Origin: Bagarius yarrelli
Lineage: Eukaryota > Chordata > Actinopteri > Siluriformes > Sisoridae
DNA length: 64,000 nt
Direction of reading: 5' to 3'
Assembly (NCBI GenBank): GCA_005784505.1
Contig: VCAZ01000014.1
Span: 2,996,741 to 3,060,740 of the forward strand
Of the stretch, positions 23,452-36,027 are shown in pieces. The notes below the pieces were generated by a model that ran no database searches, was not told the origin of the DNA, and saw only the letters and a program-made list of their open reading frames with translations. Numbering within the stretch: position 1 is the first letter of the stretch; each line of letters begins with the position of its first letter. The position numbers and the translations under genes are program-made.

Positions 23452-24235
23452 CTGGTGTGAGCTCTTTGTTGAAGGCAAAGGATGTAAAGAAACTGTGGAA
23501 ATATTTTCTTTCATGGAACAGGTGAACCTAACTTAAAGACAAAAATGGAGGCCAGTTCTTTATTTAACATAGACTGAAACAGAAACGAGGGCAGAAAAAA
23601 GTATTTAATTAGGCAGGCGTGTGCGTGTATGTGCTTCCTCTAGGCATTCCTTTATCGTAAAATCTGCAGGCATAGCTGGAAGGTGGTGTTTATCATTTTC
23701 TCCTCATGGTGCCTCTTTTGTTCGGCAACACTTCAGGGCTTTGTTTGTCCTCCCCTCATCCTACTATCCGTTCCCCTTTTTCCGCTGCTCTAATCTAAAG
23801 CCGAAGGTTTCGCATACTAGGTTAAAACTGCAGATATTTTTTACAACTTTATTGATTTATTTCACGACTTTATTCTTGAAATAGTATGACTTTATTCTTA
23901 AAATATTACGGCTATGGCTGTATTCTAAAAATATTATCAATGTATTTTCGAAATATCGTAACTTTTTTCTCTTAAAATATTATTTAATTCGCTAAATATT
24001 AAGAAGTTATATTGTTGTATTGCTATGACTGGATTCTTAAAATATCTTGACGATATTCTGATAATATTACAACTTTATTCTCAAAGTATGACTTTTGTCA
24101 CAAATATTGCGACTTAATTCCCAAAACATTACAGATTTATTCAGAGACTTTAATCTCAATTAATTTTATTTATTTCTTCCCTTTTAAACGTCACACTTGA
24201 ACTTTGTTGTTCTAGATCACATTAGACAAACAGAT

Positions 24236-24392
24236 CCCCCTATCCAGAGTGACTTACATTTTTTTTTTTTTTATTATTCATCTAAGCGGTTAAGGGCCTT
24301 GCTCAGGGGCCCAACGGAGGCAGGTGAGTGGTTCTGGGACTTGAACCCGTGATCTTCTAGTACCATAACCTCTGAGTTGTAACTTCCCCATG
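24236..24392 (-). mobile_element. tRNA-derived SINE, decayed
   Basis: Reverse copy with tatccagagtgacttacatt, a poly-T expansion, gcggttaagggccttgctca and a degenerate head (acttgaacccgtgatcttct). Confidence 0.7.
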
Positions 24393-27300
24393 TTCTGTAA
24401 TGTTCTGCTTTAATTAGACATTCTTTATGATTGTGAGCTGAAAGTTTGTCACAAGTGCAGGAACTTAAGTAAAATCATAAACAGGATTAATTACATTATA
24501 TATATTTATAAAAAAATTCGCTGATATACATTACAACACGGTGACTTCTTGTTTCTTCGCATACCTCGGCTTGTTAGGATACTAATATAAAAGTAGACTA
24601 CAAGTAACTTCTATTATTTCCTAATTACTTATTGAAAATAATTGGTACTGTCTGGCCGTCTAAATGAAAATCAGTTACTTCCTGTTGAGAGGAAATGAAC
24701 CGCAGTAGAAGTAATAATTTCTTTGAATTTGTCAAGGCGAGTAAGTCTGTTGTGCTTATTACTCGGTCTGATTGATAAATGCTCATTTATCGGTGTAAGT
24801 CATGTGCTTCTCCGACTCTAAACATGTTTATCTGTTTTAACTTAATCCACTTAATGTCTGACATGATCCTCCCACCAGAATTTCCCCAGTTGCAGCTGTT
24901 GGCATAAATAGAAATCTGACATGTTGATGGATCGTGTCTGCCTTATTCACACCAGTTGCATTGGTGTACAACTGAAAACCTTGGTGAAGGATGGGAGAAG
25001 TGGTCGTCATAACAATCTAACAAAACTTACTTCAAAGTAAATATAAGAGTTCCGATGATGTAGTTCATCACACATAGTGGCTAATTATCAATTAGGAAAT
25101 CTAAGATCAGTAAATGATAGAATGTAACATGGAGCATTAGCAGTATGATGACAACACATCACCGCATGGGGTCCAGAAATGTTTGTTTTATGCCAACTTT
25201 TTATGTTCCGCTCTGCACTGGATTGGAATGAAAAAGCTGTCCAATTCCCATCCGGATAAAAGGTTGGATTTGAGCCTGGCTGTTTGCTAAAAGCTTTGGA
25301 CAGAATGCACGGTGATACTGTGGAAATTGATTTGTGGATCATGTTGAATGTAAAAACGTTGCCACGGCTGTAACAAATGTTTCTGGAACACTTTCCCAAA
25401 TGCAGGAAATTGAGCTGCATTTATGGTTAATAAATTTCTTTTATGTGCATCATGGAGTTTTTCTGGTTCGGCGTTTTATTAACAAAACAAATAAAAAAAA
25501 AAAAAAAAAGAAAGGAATAACAAATCCTGCTTCTTTTCAGGAACAATTGCCTTAGAAACTATTTTAATAATTGTGAACATCGCTGTGATTGAGGATCGTC
25601 CACTGCAAAGACATTGAAATATTCGTTGTTAAGGTCTAGATAAGCCATTGATATAATTGCATGCTAGAACAGTTTGCTGTTAATAATTTAACCCGGGGTC
25701 AGACAGACATACTAAAAAGTTTTATAGCCAGATAATAAAATGTATTGATAACAGCTCATCTGTTTCTCTACAAAAATTGCTAAATATGATCTTGAAATCA
25801 GCTACTGATTAAACGAGTAAATGATTATTTATCAGAAATGGCAATAATGCATCTTTTAGAGATTTGTATTGCGTATATCCAATTTACGTAAAATCATTAA
25901 TAGATTATTGGATGATACAATTGTTATTTATTATTATTATTATTATTTTGGCTAGTATAATGTGACCCACAAGCTAAAATTTGTAACGATTTACTCACCC
26001 ATTAATCACTCGTTCATAGATAATAAAGCTAATGTTAATGAAGCAGACACAATTGGAATTTTTTTTGTTCTGCTAGTTAAAAGTCGCTTTACATCCCGAT
26101 AGCGATCGTTAAGTAATTGTCTGAATGTATTTATATGTATTTATACATATATGGAAGGTGTAAAACCAAAATATATCCGTCCAATCAAAAGACATTTTTA
26201 CCTGCCTGTCAACATACGCGTGTGTATGTATGTATGTGCATCCTGTTCGCGCAGACAGGAGATGTCTAAAAATATCTGTGTTGCATTTCCATGCCAGAGT
26301 CGACTACAGGAGTCAAAGGGTCTAAAAGATGATGTCATGGTTACTGTATGTATTTTGGACCAATAGGAATGTGGTGTCATTGGATTTTAGCCTGTTTTAA
26401 CAGTAATCCTTAGCTTATGTAGCTAAGCAGCGGCGTGTAATCAGGTACTATTTTAAGGTTTGGTATTAACTGGTTACTAACTGTACTATAATGTTTTCTT
26501 ACTGGTGAATGACACATGATGTAGTATTGTCATCTCCGGTCATTTAGTCTGAGCGCATTCATGCCTTCATGATGCGTGACTTTTGGAAGGCGAAGGCGGG
26601 ACATACACGTTCACTGCTTACTGTTAGCAATTGTTCAAGATGTCCTACTGCAGCTTTAAGTAATGCCATTGAGTGTAAACAGATTTAAAACAGGAAGTTT
26701 CGAATATAAAGTGGCAATTAAAATGAAATGAAACATGTATATGATATAGATAAAAAGAATAAAAAATGAAAAACAAGTATAAAAAAATAAACTATATACA
26801 AATAATATAGTATAAAATATCTAAATAAACCTAAAAAATCAGTCAGGGCGTTTTATATTATAAAGACAAATACGAGAAAAAGAACTGCAGAACGATTGCA
26901 AGGCTTCATCTATAACATTAATCCATTTTTGGACCATTTATTTTTCAATTATTACATCTGGACTTTTAGCTTCTAGTTAATGATCCCCGGCTGAAGGATG
27001 AGGTAGATCATATTATCATTATAATAATTGTGCTTCAACGCATGGAGAACTAAGCTTCTTTTCTTTTCTTTTTTTCTTTTAGTCGCTATAACCATTTCTT
27101 AAACAGATGGTGTATAGAAGCGCTGTGTGTGTGTGTGAGAGAGAAAAGAGTCCTTGATGGCTTTAATCTGCCAGATAAAAAGCAGAAAGGTGTTGGTGTT
27201 ATCAGGAACGGCGCTATCCAGGTTTGACTTTCTGTTAGTGCTGGTAAGTGACAATCAGAAGCCTCTTAAGTGGATCGGTTGGCATTCTGATCCTGTCTCG

Positions 27301-28334
27301 CACCGATGACTTTGTCTGGAATGAATAAACATTGTGGTGAGCAGCGAGGCTTCGTGGCGACACCCATTGTGTAAGCTTTTATTATCTTGCTCTGCAAACA
27401 TGAGCAGAGCTGAAAAAAAAGAAAGAAGAAGGGGAAAAAAAAAAAAACTGCCTGAAGCTGAACGGCGAATACACCTGAAACCTAATCGTCTGTTTTTAAC
27501 ACAACCAGACATAAGTCAGAATATCAGGTGGCCATATTCCAGAGATATGAAATCCGTCTAGGTTTCGGTGACAGCTTAGACACTACATGCAGCATTCTTT
27601 ACAAAAAAAAGAGAAGAAAAAAGAGGGTTGGCTGGTGTCTATGGTTACTTGGTTTATTTTTACCTCTAGCTGTCAAGTTGTCAATGACCTCAGACTTCTT
27701 ACCCCCCCCCCCCAACTCGGTAAAACTCTGAGTGTTTTTTTTTTTTTTTTTTGTTCTTAAGGATTATACCGTATGCAGTACACTTCCTCCTAGTCATTAG
27801 GCACTAATGAAGTGTCGATTTCTAACAAATTGCTCCTAGATGCATTTGGATAGATTTGTCTTGCCTGTTTGTTTGTCATGCCTCCTCTTGAATATTGTAG
27901 ACAAAATCCAGATGTCATTTACTAACTTTCTCCAAACAAATACCCGTAGTTATTTATATAAACGGATTGCTAGAGCCAAAACGAGATGATGTTCAGAAGA
28001 TAAAAGACTTCTAAAAGGCAGAAAATGCGAATTTATATATCAATTAAACATTCATGACTTCTTAGTTAGTGTGTTTATGTCCAACTTGTTGGTTTGTACA
28101 AACTACGAAGACAAAACAAGACATGTTCAAGTTCATGTTCAAGTATAAAAAGCTTTATTGTAATTTTAATCATATATAGCAGATGCAGTACACAGTGAAA
28201 TATTTGTCATTAAATTGTATACTTACATACTATACATTATGTTAAAACTAGTAGTGAGGTGAGAAACAGTATGAATCCTCAGTATGTAGGGAAAATTCCT
28301 GGTTGATCATCTAAAAAATGTAAATGAAACATGT
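24393..28334. other. long intronic stretch with little recognisable content
   Basis: Nearly 4 kb of mostly unique AT-rich sequence. It holds small (TTA)n and poly-A runs (25493-25509, 25928-25948) and C- and T-homopolymers at 27702-27752. The 110-codon minus frame at 25088-25420 has no family resemblance that I can name and no splice support. Confidence 0.4.
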
Positions 28335-28605
28335 AAATGTAAAAGCCTTTATTTTGTCACATACTTTTTACAGCAGAGTAAAATTTGTCTCTTTGCATAT
28401 CCCATCTTAGTAAGTTGAGGTCAAAGTGCAGGGTCAGCTATGATACCGAGCCCCTGAGGTAGGAAGGGTTAATGTTCTTGCTCAAGGACCCAACAGTGGC
28501 TGGCTTGCGGTGGTGTGGCTTGAACCCAGGTCTTCCTGGTCTCCAGATCAACAACACAGGCTGGCGGTATCGGGGTTTAAACCCAGGCCACCCCTTACCG
28601 TGACG
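28335..28605. repeat. dispersed repeat, copy 2 of 2
   Basis: Same succession as 3625-3850: ttgtcacatactttttacag, tttgcatatcccatctta, agcccctgaggtaggaaggg, cttgctcaaggacccaacag, gcttgaacccaggtcttcct. This copy is longer and better preserved. Confidence 0.65.
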
Positions 28606-29219
28606 CAACGCGGCACTTAAGTGCTTAAAGTAGCTTTAAGTCTTTTGGGGAAACAAATTGTTCATTGTGGTTTAATTGTATTTATTATCCGAATTATATT
28701 CACACTGCTGTGTCGACGGACAGGATGTCATGTGACGATATCAACAATGGGGCATATAATTTAGAAACATACTTAAGTTTCGTCCAGTGCTTAAACTAAT
28801 CTATATACAACGTACTTTTTAAACTAACCCAACTGTAATACTTAATTAAGTCGTATGGGATTTCAGATGCAGCAAATGAAAGGGGTAAAATTCAGGGCAG
28901 AAAGGAGACACATAAGAATAATTTTATTCTTATATGTCTAAAAATATAAAAAACTGAATTTTATTGTAGCTTTCTTTTCTTTGGCATTAATAAAATATTT
29001 AGCTGCTAAACCAATCCAGTCCCTGCTTTGTTCAGTGGTAGTTTAATAAAACAATTGATAATAATAATAATAATAATAATAATTAAATAAAGCTTATTTG
29101 GTAACCCAAAGTGACTTAATAACCGTCTTATTAACAGAAGAGACAAACTTGGGTTTGCTACAAAGCAGCCCACACAGGTACAGTGAGTAACATTCATCAC
29201 AAGCGAATGGCCACCCACG
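28606..29219. other. intron sequence with short (ATA)n run
   Basis: AT-rich, with (taa)n at about 29058-29083. No other feature recognised. Confidence 0.4.
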
Positions 29220-29900
29220 GCTGCTCTCTTACTTCCTCGTTATTTCATACACACCACAAGGCAGCATAAAGTTTCCTCTCTTTTCCATAATTCTGTGCTT
29301 CAGGTGGCAGTAACATGTTGTCTCATGCTGTCTTTAATTACGGACTGAAGCTGACTCCACCGCCATGCTCTCGCATCCTGAAAGATCAGCTGTAAAACAT
29401 GAAAATGCTTGTACACCAAGATCCGGCATGCTAAGTAGACTATTGAATGTGTGTGGATAATAGAGACGGAGTGCTAGAGTAGCAGCGCGCACACATCCGG
29501 AGAGACAGGAACGAGCTGGGAGAAGTCTTCAGCCTGTTATTAGTGCTTTCTTCTCCCGGCTAAAACTGGAGCAATGGAAGCAGATGTGCAAAGTTGGATC
29601 GTTTCACCTTTTCTAACCTCAGCCTTTTAAAACCAGCTGCCTTTCCTTCTGGATCCTGAGGCGCGGCTAAATTAGTGTAGTACATCATAAAACCGATATC
29701 GTTACTAGTCCTTCGAGAGCGACTGGACTGTGCGCTTCATATAGGAACTCCGCTGGTCGCATCATTAAGAGCATTGATTCCTGTTACAACAGAGCATTAA
29801 TTTATTTGAGACCTATTTAATCGATTTAAAGACTGTCAGAAGTAGCGTATAGCTTTGGGTTACGCATTTAAGTCATTGTAGAGAGCCTGTATTTGCTGCA
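29220..29900. promoter_or_regulatory. candidate non-coding regulatory block
   Basis: About 680 bp that is less AT-rich, free of recognisable repeats and of open frames, in the middle of the 22-kb intron. The stretch 29330-29640 (gtctttaattacggactgaa, gcatcctgaaagatcagctg, cacacatccggagagacagg) looks like constrained non-coding sequence. The call rests on composition only. Confidence 0.22.
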
Positions 29901-30047
29901 ACTGTGACTATGATAAAGCGATTGCTGGAAATCATCCATGCTTAACACGCCACTTCGCCATTATAATCCAGTAATAGCCCATGACCAAAGAAATGAAAAT
30001 AGTTCCATGAAAACGAATCTCAACATTGTTGCGTTATTGTAGCATTT

Positions 30048-30140
30048 CAGTGGTAGCTCAAATTGTTGATTTGAAGAATCAGGGTTCAAGCACCACTGCT
30101 GTGACTGTTGAACCTTGACCTTCTCCTTGACCTAACCTAC
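30048..30140 (+). mobile_element. SINE head fragment
   Basis: ttcagtggtagctcaaattg and agggttcaagcaccactgct resemble the tRNA-like head of the main SINE family, then the match is lost. Confidence 0.45.
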
Positions 30141-30159
30141 GCTTTTACTTCAACATCTT

Positions 30160-30860
30160 AAGTGGGGCTGTGTATTGGCAAGGGCCTCACGACACAATAC
30201 AAATCGCAGTACAATATATTAGGATATATATTTTTTATATATATTTATTTTTATTTGTATATTGCCTGGTAATATTTTATTTTCTATGTTGCTTCCTCTT
30301 TATTCTGGAATGGAAGTGACAGTATATATAATAAGATTATTTTAAATTAAAGATTTCTTTTTGTTGTCCATAATAACTAAAAATACAGTATGTTAAGGAT
30401 GCATCGATACCGGTATCGGAATCAGATCCGATATTAAGATCTTGTGCTTAAAAAAATGGTCTGATACCACTGAAAACAAACTTTCAGTGCAAAAAGACTC
30501 TGGCAGCAGCAACAGAATGTCAGACTCAGCAGTGTGGAAAAATTTGAAATTAATAATGGCGACCAGCACATGACAGACTGTAAATAGCAAGGAGTAATCT
30601 GATAAAACATCTCGAATTAAACCCTGACAAAACAAGAGAAAATGGCAAGAGCTCATTAGAAAGTCACACAAATAATCCAACAAAAAAAAAAGGATCGTTA
30701 TCGGAGAGTACCAAGAAAAAATATTGCTACTTTTACTTAAAAAATTGTATCGTTGCATCCATACAGTATGTAGTAACCGAGATTTTAGTATCGATTTAAA
30801 CGATGTCTTGACGACAGTCCTGCATGTAAACTCGAAATGCCCACAAGATGGTGCAATATA
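30160..30860. mobile_element. older hAT-like element split by a younger one
   Basis: Left part ggggctgtgtattggcaagg and cgacacaatacaaatcgc, right part gagattttagtatcgattta and aacgatgtc, resemble the two ends of a fish hAT-type repeat with ATCG-rich termini. They are separated by the separately listed element at 30394-30760. Confidence 0.45.
30394..30760. mobile_element. MITE with TIRs and flanking direct repeats
   Basis: About 367 bp. Left end aaggatgcatcgatacc; right end gtatcgttgcatcc, giving inverted GGATGCA(T/A)CGATAC termini. An 11-bp direct repeat, atacagtatgt, flanks it (30383-30393 and 30761-30771); the target-site duplication is probably 8 bp within it. A 121-codon minus frame inside has no transposase motif. 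Confidence 0.7.
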
Positions 30861-32090
30861 TTGGTAGAGCCAATATTTCCTAACCGATATTCTGATAATA
30901 AAAAAAAAGCATAATATATCTGGGTAAATATTATTAAAACTGATTAAAGGTTGATCTTTTATTACTTATATGCTGTTTTGCTGTATATAGAAATTATCCT
31001 CCTTCACATCATGCTTGTTCTTGGAAATTCTCAGTGGCTAAATAACGATTCAACTTTCGTCAGGTATAATGACTGCGATAAATACAAATTGGTCCACTAA
31101 ATGGCCCCCTCTCCTAATCCCTCTCCTTTTTTTTCTTTCTTTACTCTTTTTTTCCCCTAATTGCGATGCACTCTTTGCTTAAAATGGGATTTAGCTCCAT
31201 CGAAGGTGAGCCGTTTGCTCCTACAAGGTAAACTTCACCAAGAAAGCGAACCATTAATTTAAATGCTGCTTGTCCATTTCTTTCAGTCAGAACTGGGCAA
31301 CAGGACCAAAAAAAAAAAAAAAAAAAAAACAACGGAAAAGGAAAAATGACTGCAATCATATAATAGCAGACGGTGGAAAGTTCATTCCATTAGCAAATGT
31401 GAACGTGTGAATAACACCCGGAGACGTGCTGCCGAGCACAAACCCTACAGTACGCGCTCACTTCCTCACCTCTCTCGGATGAATAAAGGCTTCCCCGCTG
31501 CATCACTTCTCTTACTTCTACCTCTTTTTTTTTTTTTCCTCGGAACATTTTATTTCTTGTTATTAAAGTGGGATGGGCTGTGGGCTTAGAAAAGGTGACA
31601 CTGCACTCTTCCACCCAGTGGGTAAATGTAACTTTTTAAAAGTACAGTATGACCCAAGCGCAATTTGTATTACACAGCAAGAGTCCTAAACTTTTTTTGA
31701 TGCGTGAAAATCTTTTCCATGGACCGGGTAGAGACGCAGGGGTTCCAATAACAAAAAGCTTTCTCAGTTTATAACATGTAATCAGAGTGCAATAATTTGT
31801 TAGGTAATTACACTACCAGGTAGGATTCTTGGTATTCTCTTTAGAAGCTGTCTTTTTGCTGGCAGTCTGTGACCTTTCTGCTGTCCTATCGTTCCCTCGT
31901 TCCTTCCTGAAAAAGCTCTCCGGTGAATTTTGGTTTTGGCTCATTTTTTTTTGCGCCCAAAGTGTCACTAAAGTGTGAAATGGGATGGAAACAAAATAAG
32001 ATCTTAAAGACTAATGAATAAAAAATAGCTCATTTTAATTACATTTTTTTTCTTTACTTGCAAATTTCTTGTTCTGTCTGCACATCTTTT

Positions 32091-32094
<4 letters not shown>
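30861..32094. other. intron sequence, mostly unique
   Basis: Contains poly-A at 31309-31329 and a T-run at 31525-31539. No gene or known repeat recognised. Confidence 0.4.
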
Positions 32095-32143
<49 letters not shown>

Positions 32144-32892
32144 GTCTGTCTCCATTTCTCTCTTTCTCTGTTTCCCTCTCTCCCTTCTCTCATTCTCTTA
32201 AATTCAAAGTCAAAAGGCTTTATTGGCATGACCATATATATAGTTACAGTTTTGCCAATGTACAAAATAACATATTATAGACAAAAATATATATATATAT
32301 GTGTGTGTGTGTGTGTTACTGACTGTCCCTCAGTGTGTGATATGCAGAGACATACTGTCCTCCTAGGACACGACACTCTTTCCTTTCCCCCAGCAGGAGA
32401 GGCAGTTTGTGAGTGTGGGGTAGGTTGATGAACTGGTGGTGAATTCAATCAAAGGGCCCAAATTAATAGGGCCTGACAGCACTGCATTTTACTCTGTGCT
32501 TGTGTGTGTGTCTTCCAGTGTGTGATGTAGTTGTGTTTTTTTAGTGCTATAATTTGTTGAGGTCTGATTGTATTGGTGTGTGTGTCTGCTCCTGATGTAG
32601 AAGTGTGTCAGTGTGTGTGAGTGAACTGAGATTCAGTATCAGTTGAGTGAGGGGAGACTCTTCTCTCTCTCTGTCATCTCTCTTGGCTCTGCAGGGTTTT
32701 GTACTGGTAGCTCTGGGGGTTACTGTGTTTTCTCTCTCTCTCTCTCTCTCTCTGCTCTCTCTCTCACTCTCTCTCTCTCTCCTCTTTCACTTACTCACTC
32801 TCTTTTCTCTTTCCTTTCTCACTCACTAATCACTCGCTCTCCATTTTTCTCTCGATCACTCATCCTTCATTCTCTATTTCTCTCTCTTTGCA

Positions 32893-32923
<31 letters not shown>

Positions 32924-33060
32924 TTCTCTCTCTCATTGTTTTAACCTCCTTTATTGAATTAAAATTATGGTTAAGTAATTATTTTTATTTGTTGACTCAC
33001 AATATTTTTATGTATAAAGTAATTTGGTTAAATAAAAGAATGTAAAAAGACAAAAAAAAG

Positions 33061-33095
<35 letters not shown>

Positions 33096-33110
33096 TTCTC
33101 TCTTAAAGAT
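32095..33110 (+). repeat. repeat module bracketed by (CT)n tracts
   Basis: (CT)n at 32095-32140, then ttcaaagtcaaaaggcttta and ttggcatgaccatata, a GT-rich centre, CT-rich sequence at 32650-32935, then taatttggttaaataaaaga, aaaaagacaaaaaaaagtct and another (CT)n. Both landmark segments recur inverted at 48075-48330, so the module, with its microsatellites, is a dispersed repeat. Confidence 0.6.
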
Positions 33111-33369
33111 TTTCTTATAGTGGAAAAAATTATCCAGTTTGTCAAAATGCACAGACTGAAGACTCTTTTCATCTTAAATGTTCTAAAATGTCATCTTAAG
33201 TAGCTTTTCGTTATTCTAATAGTAGTTGCTTTTTTTTTTTTTTGTTTGATAAATGATCTCAATGATCTTTTATTATTTCTCTTAAAGTCACCTCAGATCA
33301 TGTTTCAGAAAAAAAAACTGTCCATTGAGAAATAATATAAATTTTTATGCATTGGATTAATGGACTGGA

Positions 33370-33412
33370 TATATATAGATATATATATATATCTATATAT
33401 ATATATATACAC
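33370..33412. repeat. (TA)n microsatellite
   Basis: Interrupted tatatagatatatatatat run. Confidence 0.85.
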
Positions 33413-33559
33413 ACATACAAATGAAATAAATCATTGCAAAAATCATTACGTTCTTTATTACCGAGCACCAAACAGTTTTTATCGTAGTGGAGAAAGTCAT
33501 TCCGTATAATGGACACGTGTGTTCGGTTGTGAACGACGATTAAATGAACATATTTTTAA

Positions 33560-33850
33560 ATAAGTGGAACACAGATTCCATAGGCGTTGCACTTTCCTCT
33601 CAAAGTTCCTATAAATTACTTGTTTCTATAGAAACCATAATGCAATAAAATCCTGAGCATGAATAATCCAGTATCTTAAATTACAGACCGCGGTACTGTG
33701 TCAGATCTGCTGCGAATAATAATTAACACCTTGGAAGTAAATCATATTCAAGACTTCAGCAGTGGGTCTGCACTAGGCGGAATTAATGACGTATCGACCG
33801 CGCAGTAAAATTCTCACATTTTGTCCTTTATGTAAAGTTTGTGCAGAACA
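33560..33850. promoter_or_regulatory. candidate non-coding regulatory block
   Basis: Repeat-free, codon-free block with tttctatagaaaccataatg, caataaaatcctgagcatga, gcgaataataattaacacct and ggcggaattaatgacgtatc. Homeodomain-like TAAT cores are clustered. Function is inferred from texture only. Confidence 0.2.
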
Positions 33851-34581
33851 ACACAATACAAGACACCTTTTTTCCACTACTAACATTTTCTTTCTTGCTG
33901 GTTCATGAATTAAATCATGAGATATTGTGTTCTTTCAACAGGTCATGACCGTGTCGTGGCCTCGCACCATAACCGTAACCCGACACAGACGAGAGTCGTA
34001 AGATATGCAGAACTAAAATTTTTTTTATTATTATTCAGACATCTTTAAATTACATGTTTGTATTTTTTTTTGTGAGATGAAGGTTATTTGATTACCGGAG
34101 TTTGTACCGTATATCTATCCCGCACAAGGCAATCAGCAGCAATTACCCCCTGATCTTAACCCCTGCCAGGGTTTGAATTTGCACCAGCAATGTCTGGTTT
34201 TCTCTCTGTCGCTTCAACCAAAGAAATATTAGACTTTTTTCAATCTGTCACATTTTTTTTTTTTTTTATTAAAGCAGTCATCACTGTCTATATGCCTTGT
34301 GGCTATGCCTACAGATCCATTGGCTTCGGGTGTTAGAATTTACACAGCTGGCAAAAAAAAAAATAAATCTCACCTTCGGCTAATTTGTATATTTTTTGCT
34401 GTCGTTTCGAGTTTAAAGTCGGTGGGTTGCATACCAGACACGTTGAGGAATTTGGATGCTAAATAAAAAGAAAGCCAAGTTAAGGTTATTTAGGCTGAAC
34501 TTCATATTAAATATATGCAGGATTTACTGGAGAGGCGGAGTTAATTAAAGAGCGTTAACTTATACAATTGTACATCCTGGA

Positions 34582-34718
34582 GAAAGTGGTAACTTCGTGC
34601 TTAAGCTGTTTGACTGTTGACCAGAAGATCGTGGGTTCAAATCCTAGGGCCCCTAACTGCTCAGTTGGTTAAGATGAAATGAGATAAAAGTCTCACTGAA
34701 TGAGAACATCTGCCGTAA
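34582..34718 (+). mobile_element. tRNA-derived SINE (first of an inverted pair)
   Basis: Head gaaagtggtaacttcgtgct and cgtgggttcaaatcctag, shortened body ctaactgctcagttggttaa, tail atgagaacatctgccgtaaa. Immediately followed by a copy in the opposite orientation. Confidence 0.75.
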
Positions 34719-34864
34719 ATGTGCATTTGGCAGACACCCTCATCCAGAGTGACTTACATTATTACCTGTTATACAACTAAGCAATTGGGGCCCTTGCTTT
34801 ATGGTGCTCGAACCCGGGTCTTCAAGTTAGTAGTCCAACACCTTAACCTCTGCACTACCACATT
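34719..34864 (-). mobile_element. tRNA-derived SINE (second of an inverted pair)
   Basis: Tail catttggcagacaccctcat, tatacaactaagcaattggg, B-box-like cgaacccgggtcttcaagtt and head accttaacctctgcactacc. It abuts the plus-strand copy tail to tail. Confidence 0.8.
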
Positions 34865-35099
34865 ACATAATATAATCTGGTGTATTTTATATAAAATACA
34901 TATATGGCACTCTGCGTCTCTCGGCTTTGACGACGGAAAGTCAGACAGGTTGCCAGCTGGGTTTATTTTCTTTGAGGATGGATGAATTTCCCTCCTTTGG
35001 ACATGTGCTCTGTCAACACATCACGTCGTGTCAATCAGCTCACTGACATGACATCAATTCTCATCCGAGCACGTTTAGAAGCTGAGCGCTACAGCAGCC

Positions 35100-35163
35100 T
35101 TTTTCTAGGCTGAGGGTGTGTGTGTGAGAAAGAAATCAGATAGTGTGTGTGTGTGAGAGAGAC

Positions 35164-35198
<35 letters not shown>

Positions 35199-35412
35199 AA
35201 AAGCGCGAGAGTGTCTATAAGCGGGTATGGGCGTCTGTGTGTGTGCGTGTGTGCGGGTCTGTGGGTATGTGTGCGGGTCTGCGTGTGTGTATGCCGGTCT
35301 GTGTGCATTTGCACGTCTGCGTGCGTTTGCGCATCTTTGTCATGTTTGCACGTCTGTGTGCGTGTCTGTATAAGTCTGTATGTAAGTGTGTGTGTGTGTG
35401 TGTACACTTGAT
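35100..35412. repeat. GT-rich tract with 30-bp poly-A
   Basis: Imperfect gtgtgtgt and gcgtgtgtgcgggtctgtgt units interrupted by a run of 30 A at 35167-35196. The open frames here (C/V/R-rich or T/H-rich) translate the repeat. Confidence 0.88.
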
Positions 35413-36027
35413 GCAGAGATTCCAGTAGGAATTTCAGCTTAAGGAGAAGTTTAATTGGGAGCAGGTTTAGACTGGTATGTGGATCTCAGCCTCCAGATCT
35501 TCTTTCAAGTCCACATGAAGACCATCAAAATGCCAGCCTGTTTATTTATCTAAAGACTCTTCCGTTCTCTTTATACTGTTCAGGAGTGATTACACACTTA
35601 ACACACGTCCCATGCATCCTTATCTTGTACATGGGTTTCTGCAATATATTGATAAATTGCATGTAGACTAACACACACCTGCACAGGTGTTAACATGTTA
35701 TTGCATGGAAGGTATGTTCTCAGCTCCCCTGCTCCTTTTACACATTTTTTCTCTGCTACATCATGTTCTGCTCTGTAGTCTGTTGTGTATGTTGAAGGTT
35801 TGAACAGTTAGTCAGGTCACCTTTCTCGCCTTTATGTGATTATTTTTTAATTAAGGAATCTGGACTAAATTTGTGGCTTGATCGCTGTATTTTTAGAATA
35901 ATAATTAAAGAAACAGGTCATCAGTCAATCTGCATCTTATTAACAGTAATACAGTAGAATAGGACAAATAGATAATAATAGAATTTTTCACGGTTCTGAT
36001 GAATCAGGTATTTGTATTTACTGCAGG
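35413..36027. other. intron sequence, no recognised feature
   Basis: Unique AT-rich sequence, no coding signal. Confidence 0.4.

Noticed and set aside
25088..25420. 110-codon minus-strand frame
   Set aside because: No recognisable family, no splice sites fitting neighbours and ordinary intron composition; kept only as part of the unannotated stretch.
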